A stretch of 64,000 nt of DNA from Thozetella sp. PMI_491 (lineage: Eukaryota; Ascomycota; Sordariomycetes; Chaetosphaeriales; Chaetosphaeriaceae): assembly GCA_021432635.1 (NCBI GenBank), contig MU270043.1, positions 372,001 to 436,000 on the forward strand. Reading direction: 5' to 3'. A program made the position numbers and the translations under genes. Shown here piece by piece: positions 43,261 through 54,132 of this stretch; within the stretch, counting starts at the first letter, position 1; every line of letters begins with the position of its first letter. The notes beneath the pieces were generated by a model that saw only the letters and a program-made list of their open reading frames with translations, did no database searches and was not told the origin of the DNA.

Positions 43261-44375
43261 ATGGCAGACACGGAACAGGCTACCCAGACCTACCGAGGCA
43301 GCTGCCACTGTGGCGCCTTCATCTTCGAGATGGAAGGGCCCGAGATCAAGAAAGTCTCGAAGTGCAACTGTAGCATATGTATGCCGAAAACCGCGCTCCC
43401 TTCTGTGGCTCCCGTCCCCTCATCGCTAACGCACCGCCGCTGGTCCCCAGGTTTCAGGAAAGGATACAACTGGACTCCTCCCACCGGCCGTCTCAACATT
43501 ATTAAAGGGGAGAGCACTCTACAGGAGTACAAGTTCGGGCCTAAAAACACAGCCCACAAAGTATGCGCCCCCCAAGTGACCAGACATCCAAGTTACTAAT
43601 TAGCTTACAGTTCTGCTCGACCTGTGGCACGCCCGTCATGGGCCACAATCCTACCTTCCCGGAGGGGAAGAACACCATGATAAATGTCCGCTGCATTCAG
43701 AACCTGGATTACCCGAAGCTTGAGATTGGAGAGTGCGCCCCCCACCTTTCCCGATGCCTCAGGATGAACCTAACCAGTGCCTTAGGTATGACGGCGCCGC
43801 GTTGGGAGACAAGTACGATCCTCCCAAGTTCACGGGCAGCGAACCCACGGTCGAAGTAGAAGGCGGCAAGACGTACCACGGGAGCTGCCACTGCGGCGGT
43901 GTCCAGTTCGCCGTCAAGCTCCCGGTCCTGGACCATACTTACACGGGCTGGATCAAGCAATGCGATTGCAGTATCTGCCATCGCGTAAGTGGCGCCCTTT
44001 TCCTCCTTTCGTCTTGGGGCAGGAACTGCTAGATTGACAGCAACCTAGAACGCGTACATCTGGGTGTACCCCAAGGCTGAGCAAGTGTCTCTCCAAGGTG
44101 AGGATAACCTGAGCTACTATGCCATGGGTTCCAAGGTCTGGCGCAAGGGTTTCTGCAAGATCTGCGGCACGCAGATGCTCAACCGGTGGACAGTCTTCAC
44201 CGACGAAGAGCTCGCGGCGCTCCCAGAGGAGTACCGCCAGCGACGTGGTCCAAACGAGTTGATGCCCTTGAATCTTCGGACCTTCACCGACTTCGACATC
44301 AAGGATCTCAAGGACGAGCAGATCGAGATGAGCAACGGCAAGACAGCGTGGGGGCCGGACTATGTGAATCCGTAG
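43261..44375 (+). CDS. tandem GFA-domain (CENP-V/GFA family) zinc protein
   Basis: Five exons, 43261-43378, 43451-43560, 43611-43732, 43786-43984 and 44049-44375, give 291 residues. Each intron is 50-72 nt and all phases agree. Two GFA domains follow one another. The first has GSCHCGAF, CNCSIC and FCSTCGTPV. The second has GSCHCGGVQF, CDCSICHR and FCKICGTQM. These are the three zinc-ligand groups of the fold shared by glutathione-dependent formaldehyde-activating enzyme and centromere protein V. The N-terminal copy lost and regained its CSIC(F)RKGY block only through splicing, which supports intron 1. Substrate is unknown. Fungal members often act on small thiol adducts, but that is inference. 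Two domains in one chain is less usual than one. Confidence 0.9.
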
Positions 44376-44802
44376 GCGAGGGAGACCTGTCGACTCACAA
44401 AGAGGGGTGTTGGGCCGGGAGACGAAAGGCTAGAGAAGGGTTGCTCAACGCCGAATTTGTTGGGGTCCCGGCCCTAGAGATGACCCGGGCTGATGCGGTG
44501 GGTCACAACGCTGGATGAGGTTGGTTAGCATGCAGCCCAAGAGGCAGGGAAGGAGCTGCCGCGCGCTCTTTGTTGGTGTAATCCCCGCTCAATTATACGA
44601 AGATCAACCTTAGCTTCCCAAGAGGAGCTCTATGCTTTGCCGGCCCGGCGGACACCGAGAGATCCTGCAGGTTGTGAAGCACGGGGAGATGCAGTTGTCA
44701 GAAGACAGGCGGTCTATGTGATGTGTATGTACATGGATGCATGAAGATGCGGCCCGCCAGACTGGAGCAACACGACGCCGGCATATGCATCTCCTCCTTT
44801 AT
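44376..44802. other. convergent intergenic region
   Basis: About 430 bp holding the 3' ends of the GFA and Bms1 genes. No coding signal is seen. Confidence 0.5.
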
Positions 44803-47800
44803 TTACTTTCTCCGTTTTCCCCTGCCACCGCCGTCCTCGCCGGGCTTCCTTTTCCTACCTTCCCTCTCCCAATAGGCCTTGCTCTCCTTCTTGTCGCGGG
44901 AGGCTATGCGCTCCTCGAAATCGGCTGCCTTCTTACGGTACTCGACCCTCTTCTCCTCCTTCTTGGCGCGCCGCTTCTCGGCGACGTCCTTGCGGATCGT
45001 TGTGAGCTTCTGCATGAGGTCGCGCGCCTTGCGCTCCTCGCCGCGCAACACGACCGCGCGCTTCTGCATGTACGTCTCCTTGCGCTGCGGTCTTGTCTGT
45101 GTGATCTGCGAGCGGAACGGCAGCGAAGCCGCCAGGCCGCGAGGCACCTTGAGTGGGTTGAAGTGGCGCTCGACCCGCTCGACCTTGCGGTACTGGCTGT
45201 TCTTGTCGAGCGGCGTCTCGATGCCACGTTCCCGCCGCACCTCGCCTGTCAGTCGCATGCCCTGCCACCCGATGAGGTTGGTGACGGGGTTATAGAATCG
45301 GTGCGGCTTCACCGGGTACCAGGCCCGCAGGAAGATGATGTCGCTTAGGAGGATCTTGTCTTCGAAGGTCGCCCGGAAGTGGCCTTCAGGCTTGGAGAGC
45401 GCCCTCTTGATCTGACCGCGGATGCCTGAGACCGTCTTGACCGCGGCACCCTCAAACTTGGCCACCTCCAGCGCCGAGCTGAACATGTCTTTGATGAAGG
45501 CCGTGTTCTTGAAGATCTTGGAAGGGGTGCCGGTTAGCTTGAGCTTTTTGACGATCTCAGTGGACTCGTCGACCCCGAGAACGGTGCCCGTCGCCGCGAC
45601 ACGGAACCCTGGGTTGTCAGCGGAGAAGCTCTGGAAGCACGCGAAACCCGTCTGTGGGGCGATCAACGGCCCGAAGAAGGTAGCCTGGCAGTGCATGTGC
45701 TGCGCAGCGGGTTAGTTTCTCGCTGGGGTGCGAAGCTCGTGAGGGAGGGACCTACCTCGGGGGTGTACTTTAGCATGCGCTGCCGCACACGCGAGTCCGA
45801 GAGACTGTAAATGGGCATCGATTGGAATCGCCTCCACCCTAAGCTCCAGATCAGAGGATCTCCGTTCTTCAGGGTCTTTTTGTGCCAGCGATGCTTCTTG
45901 ATGCGCACGTCGACGAAGCCAAGGCGGTCCTCCGTAGCAGAAAGGCCGCCGACGATGATGGGCATCCTAGCCGAGAACCTCTGGACGAACTCGGCGGGGA
46001 TGCCATCAATGACGATCCGGCCGTAGGAACCTGCCTTGAACCCCTCGACAAGCGCCCGCTGTCGCTCGTCCAGGGCCTCGAACTCGGCGCGGTTGACGTC
46101 GAGCTGCTTCTGCAGCGCGGCCTTCTGGGCGTCGTAGAACTCATCCTCTCCGAATTCTTCTTGCGGCTCTCCACCTTCCCGGCGGGCATTAGCCTTGTCG
46201 TTAGCGAACCCTTCTCGGTCTTCCTCCTCAAACCGTTCCTTTAGCTCGGCCTTCCGCCGGGCGTTCTTTTCTCTCTCGGCCTCCATGCTCTCCTCGGGCT
46301 CGGCGTCCTCAGATCCGCCGAACTTCTCCCCGGTCTCCAGGTCCTCGAAGGCTCCGTCGCCTTCGTCATTCTCATCGTCATCGCTCTCGCCGTCCTCGAA
46401 CCCGGAGAAGTCTTCGTTGTCCTCACCCTCGCCATCGAGGAGGTTGGAGGTTGCGAATCTCCTCCGAAGCTCCTCGATGCTCTCCTCGTTGGACCATTTT
46501 GCCGCGAGCTGCTCATGATCGAAGCGCGGCAGGGAGCGATCTTCCGGCTCGTCTTCATCCGCTTGCTTAGCCTTCCTCGTGAAGAAGGCATCATCGTCCT
46601 CCTCAATGTCTTCTTCCTCCTCCTGCTCGGAGGCTTCCTCACCTCGCCATTTCTGCAGGGCCTGCTTCGGCGTGACGCTTTCGTCGTACATGAAGCGAGC
46701 GAGGTCTGTAGCTCGGTAGGGGCGCCGCTTGCCGTGAAGTAGCCGGGCGCGTTCCGACATCTTGTCTTTCCACCGAACAGCAGCGCCTTCCTCGTCGTTC
46801 GAATCGAGCAAGTCCGAGTCGCCGTCTTCGTCCTCATCTGAGTCTTGGTCCCGGTCGTCGTCAGAGACGGACCCTAGATCGGAGTCTGAGTCGGCAAAGG
46901 CGACGTCTTCGGCTTCACCTTCTAGGTCCGCATCCCTCCGGAACATTCTGCCCAGCTTCCCCTCGTCGAACTCTTCCTCGACGTCCGAAACAGACGCATC
47001 CTCGTCTCCACTCACGAAGCCCTCATCGTCTAGCTGGTCCTCGTCTCCTGAGAGCTCATCCCGGGCGGCGAACCGGGCCTTCCTCTGGCTCTTCCTTCCC
47101 GTGTCCTCGTCGTCTGGCACGCGGTCGATGGGCCTTCCAGAGAAGAGCTCAATATCTCGCTCAGCGTGACCAAGCAGCGGTCGCTCGCCGCCCTGCAAGT
47201 CAATGATCAGTTGCTCGCCCTCCCCCCGCTCGACGTCGGTGGCGTCCCGGTCGAAGGTGAAGCCGCGCTCTTTGGTGATGACGATATGGTCGCCTGTGAC
47301 CTTTAGGCCACTGCGGTCGGAGAAGGGCGCGTAGAGCTTCTTGTCCTTCTCATCCAGCCTCCGCCGGCCCTGCTTACCCGTGGCCTTCGCTATAGCCTGC
47401 TCCATCGCCGGGGTAGGACAGGGGTCTGGAAGGGCCTCCATGTGGGAGATAGTGAAGTCGCCCAGGCCGGGGATGTGGACCCGTTGCCCCTGTGCTGCGA
47501 AGTTGGTACCCCTGAGGTAACCCGAGAGCTCAATGGACCGGTCACACTTGTCATCTTCTTCGACCTTGGCAGGGTGGGTGAGATCACGGTAGTTGTCGAT
47601 GATGGCGTACGGGTGGCTGTTCCTCCAGATCAGAGGGCGGGGGTTCTTCATGACGGAGAGGAATCGCGAGAGGTTGAAGATCTCACGGTCCGGGTACCGG
47701 CCGTTCATCACGCCAGACAGGTAAAACAGGTGTGCGCCCTGGTACAGCTCGCTCCACAGCCGCCTCTTCAGCCGCTTCTTGGCCTCCTTGAGCGCCTGCG

Positions 47801-48397
47801 GCTTCTTGAAGAGGTCGAGGTGGGTGAGGATGCCAAAAACGTTGCCTGGCATGCCGGTCGCGCTGAGGACGTTCAAGAACTCCATCGTCTCCATCTCGAA
47901 GCCGTAGTTGCCGTCGATCATGAGCAGGACGATGTCGGCCACCTTGGCAATGTCGACCATGGCCTCGAGCTCGTTAGGGCACTCGATGAAGGTCAGACGC
48001 TGTTTCTTGGACGTCACCACGGTCACGGGCCCTAGCGGGTCGGATATCGTCTCCTTGGAATACCGCCGGATCAGCGACTTGAGTAGCGTGGTCTTACCGA
48101 CGCCCGGCGGGCCGACGATGGCGACAAGCCGCGGCGGCGGCTCCTCGGGGAGCCTGTCGACGAGGGGCACATGGAGCCGCCTCTCTTTGATGTCGTGGGA
48201 CCGAGCCGCCTGCCGCGCGAGCCTCCCCGGGTTTGCGAAGCCGAAGGCCTTGGGGTTGGGGCCTGCGACCAGGGAAGGTTAGCTGTGCGTTCTTGCCTTT
48301 GAGGGACGGGCCAGCGCCTACCGCTGGTGGGCTTCTTCTTCTTTTCCTTTGACTTCTTAGATTGCCTATGCGGCTTGTGCCCCCCCTGGTCCTCCAT
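44803..48397 (-). CDS. BMS1: ribosome biogenesis GTPase Bms1
   Basis: Exons 48397-48322, 48262-45756 and 45699-44803 on the minus strand close in frame at 1159 residues. The first exon encodes a Lys-rich start (HKPHRQSKKSKEKKKK). A 59-nt intron then leads into NPKAFGFANPGRLARQAARSHDIKERRLHVP. The P-loop GPPGVGKTT is at about residue 76, with ECPNELEAMVDIAKVADIVLLMIDG and LTHLDLF next, as in the Bms1/Tsr1 family. A long acidic middle (about 400-680) separates the G domain from the C-terminal half (HWHKKTLKNGDPLIWSLGWRRFQSMPIYS, RVAATGTVLGVDES, FRAWYPVKPHRFYNP-type). Bms1 acts in the nucleolus in 40S subunit processome assembly with Rcl1. The length fits the family. Confidence 0.96.
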
Positions 48398-49340
48398 GTT
48401 GACAGTTGCCGGTTACCGGTTGCTGCGTACCAATTCCGAGTCCCATCAAAGATTTTTGCTCCCAGTGCATATATCCTACCATACATTTTTTTTACTTTTC
48501 AGCGGGTCTAGCTTATCGTTATCGCTTATCGTTATCGTCCTGGAGGGGCAGCTTGGGGGCACCCGCCGGAATAGATGCCCCCCCCCCCCCCCCTAGCCGG
48601 AATTCAGGACCAACCCAATTTGCTGCAATCTACAAAAATGCAATGGAAATTTCATATCACGGCCTTCCACTCGATTGAGGAACCCCCGATAGCCAATTCT
48701 CTGCTGGCTGGAGATGGCCAAGATGGTGCCGATATCTTGAAGAGTCTAGGGGAGCTTGGGGAGTTGGGTGGAGCGCGGGTCCACCGATCAAAACTTCATA
48801 GACTCATGGAAAGCCTTTGGTCGCGTGTCTGGCTGCCAGGAAGGGGGAGGCCTCCTCGCAAGCGCCAGCCATCGTTACCGGCGAAAGGGATGCTACATCC
48901 AGATGTCGTGCAGCTTGCAGACAATATGTGCGTACGAATTAGGGAGGTCCAAAAAGAAACGAGGTGCCAGCGAACACGCCATCGTCTGCGCTATCTGTGA
49001 CTCTCTCGGCCGCCTATAAGCGCTGTCTGTGACGCTTAGTTTTTGCCCACGCAACTACGCAACCACACAACCACGCACCCAAGCCGGCCCGCAGCCCGAG
49101 TGGGTGGGCTTACAGCCGAGCTGGCCGCCAGTAAGAAGGTTGGCCGGCATGACGTATTCTCCATGCCGCGTCACACCCAGGCCTCGTCTCGGATCGCGAA
49201 GCTCATTCTTTTATAACCGCCCCCAGCTCTGAACCTCACCCTCATCCCCTCGACTTGCTGCATCTTCTTCGCTTCTGTATTCTTCTCAGCTTCAGTTTTG
49301 CAACCCATTCCCACCCAGGAGACATTCCACTGCAACAAAC
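48398..49340. other. divergent promoter region with a C16 run
   Basis: Between the divergent Bms1 and protease-inhibitor genes. It contains 16 consecutive C at 48578-48593 and a CTTATCGTTATCG direct duplication at about 48510-48540. No gene is seen. Confidence 0.5.
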
Positions 49341-49745
49341 ATGCCGTCGTACATCGTCTGTAGCCTCCCCCTCGCGGTTGTGGGGAGCGAAAGCTGATTG
49401 TCGTCTGGCGTGGTAGATTACCTGCAAGGAGGAGGCGACCCCGGAGCAGGTCAAGGCGTAGGTGCCCGGCTCCGATGCGGCGCCAGTGCCATGCTAACGG
49501 CGACAACGACAGGACCAAGGATCTGGCTGTGTCTCAGGGAGGCAAGATCACTCATGAATACAACCTGATCAAGGGCTTTGCGTATGCACCCCTCTATAAC
49601 CTCCCTCGGTGCTAAGGGCCTCCAAGGGTATAGCTAACGCAGCCCCGCGCACAGCGTCGAGTTCCCCGAAGACCAGATCACGACGCTGGAGAAGCACGAG
49701 CACGTCAAGGCCGTCGAGAAGGACGCAGAGGTCAAGACGCAGTGA
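49341..49745 (+). CDS. small I9-type subtilisin propeptide-like protease inhibitor (71 aa)
   Basis: Four tiny exons, 49341-49355, 49417-49457, 49513-49581 and 49655-49745, give 71 residues in frame. The assembled protein reads MPSYI, then ITCKEEATPEQVKATK, QGGKITHEYNLIKGFAVEFPEDQ, LEKHEHVKAVEKDAEVKTQ. This is the inhibitor_I9 fold of subtilisin propeptides and of yeast Pbi2, a cytosolic inhibitor of vacuolar proteinase B that also helps vacuole fusion. The first donor (GTCTGT after the fifth codon) departs from consensus. The other junctions are standard. No secretion signal is present, so a cytosolic inhibitor is likely. It is divergent from BMS1. Confidence 0.88.
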
Positions 49746-50376
49746 TCCGCCGCCAGCGACCCGGCCGTGGTGCGCTGCGTCACGACGATGGCCTGCCGGT
49801 CGGAGTGCGGGGTGGCCTGCGACGGCGGGGTGGGACATGTGAGAGCCGAGGGCTAGGTCCGTTTGGAGGCGACTCTGGCCATTGCAGACGGGCAACCCCG
49901 TAGCTAGACGGCCTCGTGCGTGTCCGATAGTACGCGAAATTAGACCCCCTTTTGATTAGATCCGATCTGTATGCTTCCCGGACGCGTGAGGGGTTCTGCT
50001 TCCCCTGCTGCCCAGCACCTCTCGCTATCTCTCTATGCCTATCTCTTTGCGCTGTCCAGGCGATGACGGCACTGCTGATCCAATGGTTCACTGGCAGCCA
50101 AAGAAACAGGGCCTGGAAGCCCCTCCCCCCTTCCCCCAATGCCGCGCCCAGCCAATGCACATGTGACCATAACCACAGGCGGGTGGGGGTGGAAAGACCA
50201 GGCCAGGCCATTCCCCACCAAACCCTGCTGGGGTAGGCTAGCATTCCCTGTATCTTCCATGAGCCCATGACTAAACGTCACGACTGCCCACTTCGCGACC
50301 AACGCATAGGGTCATATCTCGCTCGCTCTCCACCGTCCTCCGCTCTCAATCGCACCTTGGCGCACGCAATGCCGAC
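49746..50376. other. intergenic region, promoter of the mitochondrial kinase gene
   Basis: About 630 bp between two plus-strand genes, with no coding signal. Confidence 0.5.
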
Positions 50377-51769
50377 ATGAAAGCCATTGCGTGGCCCCTG
50401 AGGATCTCTAGCCCCAGGAGGGCCCTTCCTCCGCCCGCCGCGTGCCGTCGAGCCTTCACCAGCGTCCAGCATCCCACCGCCGCCTCCTCGCCGAGGATTG
50501 CCCATGCCGGGCTCGAGGACGACGTGCCCAGGCTGGCCAAGCAGCCACTGCATCCGCTCAGCCTAGCGGACCTGGTCAAGTAATCCTTCCCTCCTCCCGC
50601 CGGCGCCCGTGACATGACGGCCCGAGTTACTCACCGATCCGCGCAGGCACGGCCGCCCGCCTCTCTCCGCCGAGGCCCTCCTCGCCTCAGCGCGCTTTAC
50701 GCTCTCGCTGCTGCCCGTCCGCCTTGCCCACCGCATCCAGGCCCTGCGCAACCTCCCGTACATCGTGGTTGCCAATTCCAACATCAACAAGATCTACAAC
50801 AACTATCAGCACTCGCTGTCCACGCTCCTCCCCTGGAAAGAGCGCACCATCACCACCCTCGAGGACGAGATCGCCTTCACCCATGTGCTCTCGGAGCTCG
50901 TGAGGACCCACACCGACACCATCCCTATCCTAGCGCGAGGCTTCCTCGAGTGCCGCAAGTACATCAGTCCGGACGATGTCACCCGCTTCCTGGACGAGCA
51001 CCTGCGCGCTCGCATCGGCACGCGCCTGGTCGCCGAGCAACACATCGCCCTGCACTTCAGCAGCGCACCACACTTCGACCCGGCCGCCTCGCCCACCCCG
51101 TGCCCCGAGCACCCTTCCTTCATCGGCGTCATAGACACCGCCCTACGCCCCGCCCAGACCGTCGAGGAGTGCGGGGGCTTCGTCGCCGACATCTGCGAGC
51201 TCAAGTACGGCGTTCGCCCCCGGTGGGTCGTCGACGGAGAGCCCGACACCACCTTCGCGTTCGTCCCCATGCACCTGGAGTACATCATCACCGAGCTCCT
51301 CAAGAACGCCTTCCGTGCCACCGTGGAGAGCCGCATGACCCACGAGCCCATTGTCGTCACCATCGCCCCGGAGCCGCCCGACCCCGTACCGCGCGTGCGC
51401 GTCGACGCCCCGTCGGCCCAGCTGGGGCCTTTCGGCGGCGAGGACTCCAGGATCACCGTGCTGGACGACAACGCCCCCGGCGTAACCATCCGCATCCGTG
51501 ACCGAGGTGGCGGCATTGCCCCTGACGTCCTACCGCACATCTGGGGCTACTCCTTCACCACCTTCAGCGACGACGACGATCTGAGCCTGATCTCCGTCAC
51601 GAGCAACGGCGGAAGCTCCATCGCGGGGCTGGGCTACGGCCTGCCTCTCAGCAGGGCCTATGCCGAGTACTTTGGCGGTGGCATTGGTGTGCAGAGCCTC
51701 TATGGCTGGGGTAGTGATGTGTATCTACGGTTACGCGGCGTGGGTACCATAGAGTACGTCGCTTCATAG
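50377..51769 (+). CDS. mitochondrial PDK/BCKDK-type protein kinase
   Basis: Exons 50377-50579 and 50647-51769 give 441 residues. The 67-nt intron joins SLADLVK to HGRPPLSAEALL. The N-terminus (MKAIAWPLRISSPRRALPPPAACRRAFTS) is Arg/Ala/Ser-rich without acidic residues and looks like a mitochondrial leader. The alpha-helical N domain contains RLAHRIQALRNLPYIVVANSNI. The GHKL ATP-binding domain has an N box (HLEYIITELLKNAFRATVE), a G1 box (RDRGGGI) and G2-like GLGYGLPLSRAYAEYFGG. These kinases phosphorylate and switch off pyruvate or branched-chain 2-oxoacid dehydrogenase in the matrix. Sequence alone does not tell me which complex is the substrate. Fungi usually have two such kinases (Pkp1 and Pkp2 types). 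Confidence 0.93.
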
Positions 51770-52937
51770 CAAAATAGACGCCCACCCGGCTAGAAGTACT
51801 ATGATCCAGGGCAACCGCTGCGAGCAATTACGACTGCGAGCTAGCTCTTGAGAGGAAAACAGTCCGTTATGGCCCAAAGAGCGCGCTATGAGTCAGATAG
51901 GCGTGCAGTAATTACACTCGCCCTCAATATGTACCATCTTGGATATCACGTTGTCAGTAGGATGAAAAAAATAAAAATAAAAATATCAACGGTATTAATT
52001 CAAGCATCTAACGGGACATTGAGGAGTCAGTAATATCAGCTCTTGAGCGTACTCAAGCTAATCACTCACTATCAGTGATAAAAATATAGGACGGGTCGTG
52101 GGTCCTGGTGTACTGCGTTCACTTTTCCTCACAAAAGCCTCGTTGTATGTCACATACTGCTTAGACTGGACTCAGGTGCCTCAGTCCCTTTATTCCCCAG
52201 TCCTCATACGCCCTCGGGGCTGACTTGCAGCTTTTCCGTGCCCCTTCGTCTTCAAGGTCGTTCTGGTACTGTTCCCAGTCAAGAGAACTTTCTCAGTGGA
52301 CCTCACCTCAAGCACTACTAGAGGTGACAGGTATTGAGGAGCGAGGATGCCAGCCGGTAAAAGCGAGCGGGAGGTGCCCGGAATTTTAAAACGACCTGGA
52401 TGGCACGACGAAGATGTACCCAGGCACGACAAATTGGCTCCAAGGAACAGATGTATCTAGGGTGCGGCTCGGAACGGCTCGATCATCCTCCATCTCCCAC
52501 GATGCCGAATCATGATATATAGCTCGCTAAGACGGCCCAAGGCTGGTCGCTATTGGATCGGACTCTCCATCAATTTCATATCCACGAAGTCAAGCTCCTT
52601 TCAGATATTCCTGCACACCGGCGTCGAAGTGGCGTGGGAGAACCACCCCCGAGAGAGCATATTTAGCGAGTAGGCACACGTTGCGGTAGTCTTAGCGGCA
52701 GAGACTATTTTGGCAGACATGGGTTGTTTCGGACTACAGCTCCCCGAAGGAACGATGGTTGGTATTCTGAATCGTCGATTTTTCTGGTTGGTGATGTGTC
52801 TGCTCCTTGAAAGCCTCCACAGCAGCTGGGCACGCCCTTCTAACCTTACCAAGGCCAGGCGTGGCAAACACGAAAGGGGTGGGCAGCCGGTGTTTCGCAA
52901 TTCTTGTAGATGAGCAGTGCAAGAATACGAAAGGCAT
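51770..52937. other. 1.2-kb convergent intergenic region
   Basis: AT-richer DNA between the kinase and radical-SAM genes. Short open frames only. No repeat or RNA gene is recognised. Confidence 0.5.
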
Positions 52938-54132
52938 TTAGATGTTGAAGCCACCGTGCTTGGGCGGATCCGAGAACCTCCAGAGGCCGGCATTTTCTGC
53001 GGCTTGTCGAACAGTCGACAGCTCTTCGCTGGATATGGCACGGTTGATCTCAGCATACCGCTTCTCCTCTCGCTTGGAAACCCCCGCGGCGGCATCACCA
53101 TCCGGGGACGAGCCTCCTTTGCTCGAAGTTCTCCTCGGCTTGCCCACGTAGGCGTCGGGGTGGTACTGCTCCATTATATTGACAAAGGTGTCTCTGGAGA
53201 CTTCCTCGGCCACATAGCGCATAATCTGGGCGCCTTCCTCCTCGCAGCCTGGCATTACGAGATGCCTCAGGAGAAGACCAGACTTTGCCAGTCCGTCTCC
53301 CGAGAATCGTAGATCGCCTACTTGGTTGTGCATAGCTTTTATGCTCTCCCGAGCGACTTTGGCATAGTCGTCTGCTTTGAGAAGCCTCTTGGACGTAGTG
53401 GGCTCCCACACCTTGAAGTCGGGTAGATAGATGTCGACTAGACCATCCATGAGTTCCAGCGAGGCCAAAGAGTCGTATGCTGACGTATTGTATATGATTG
53501 GCAGGTCAAGGCCCATATCCCGGGCGTGCAAAATCGCCAGGGCGACCTGAGGCACCACGCTGAGGACAGTCAGAGCCGAGTCCTCAAAGGAGACGAGCAC
53601 GAGACATGCAAGGGCCTTACTGCTCCGGTGTGATCAGATTGATGTTATGTACAGCTCCGACTTCCTTCAGCTTGATGAACCAATTCCCCAAGTCTTCTGG
53701 AGAGAGATCCATTCCATTTCGGCTGTGCGCAATGTCATGGTTCTGACAGAATACACAGCGAAGGTTACAGCCGGCGAAGAAGACGGAGCCACTGCCATTG
53801 TGGCCTTGTATGCAAGGTTCTTCGCCGAAATGGGGCGCAATTGTCGAGACCTTGGCTGTTTCTCCGATCAAGCAGACTCCGGTGGTTTCGTAGCGGTTCA
53901 CGCCGCAGAGCCGCGGGCAGAGATTGCAGTTGCGTAAGTGCGCATAAGCTGCGGACCTCTTTTTTGACGCCTCGACCGAGCTCAGCAACATATAGCGAGG
54001 GATATAGTCCTCGACAAGGAAGGGAGGCGCGAGATGTAGCGTCCTCTTCTGGCCAGAGCACCAGAGCTTGAGGTCGCAAGTGCGCATAGGCAAGGTAGCG
54101 CGCCTAGACAGAACCCGGCCGAGCATACTCAT
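52938..54132 (-). CDS. radical-SAM protein of the PflX/COG1313 type with putative mitochondrial leader
   Basis: Exons 54132-53621 and 53559-52938 on the minus strand give 377 residues. The 61-nt intron (GTAAGG, CTCAG) joins NLITPE to HVVPQVAL in frame. The radical-SAM 4Fe-4S motif C-X3-C-X2-C is Cys122, Cys126 and Cys129 (GCNLRCVFCQNH). An upstream Cys group (NCNLCPRLCGVNR, TGVC) is typical of the PflA-like subfamily that includes bacterial PflX. Later blocks are LDLPIIYNTSAYDS, DIYLPDFKVW and LLLRHLVMPGCEEE. The first 40 residues are Arg-rich with one acidic residue (RVLSRRATLPMRTCD) and could target the protein to mitochondria, where iron-sulfur clusters form. PflX-type proteins have no settled substrate. 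The family is mainly prokaryotic, so transfer into fungi is likely, by inference. Confidence 0.9.
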
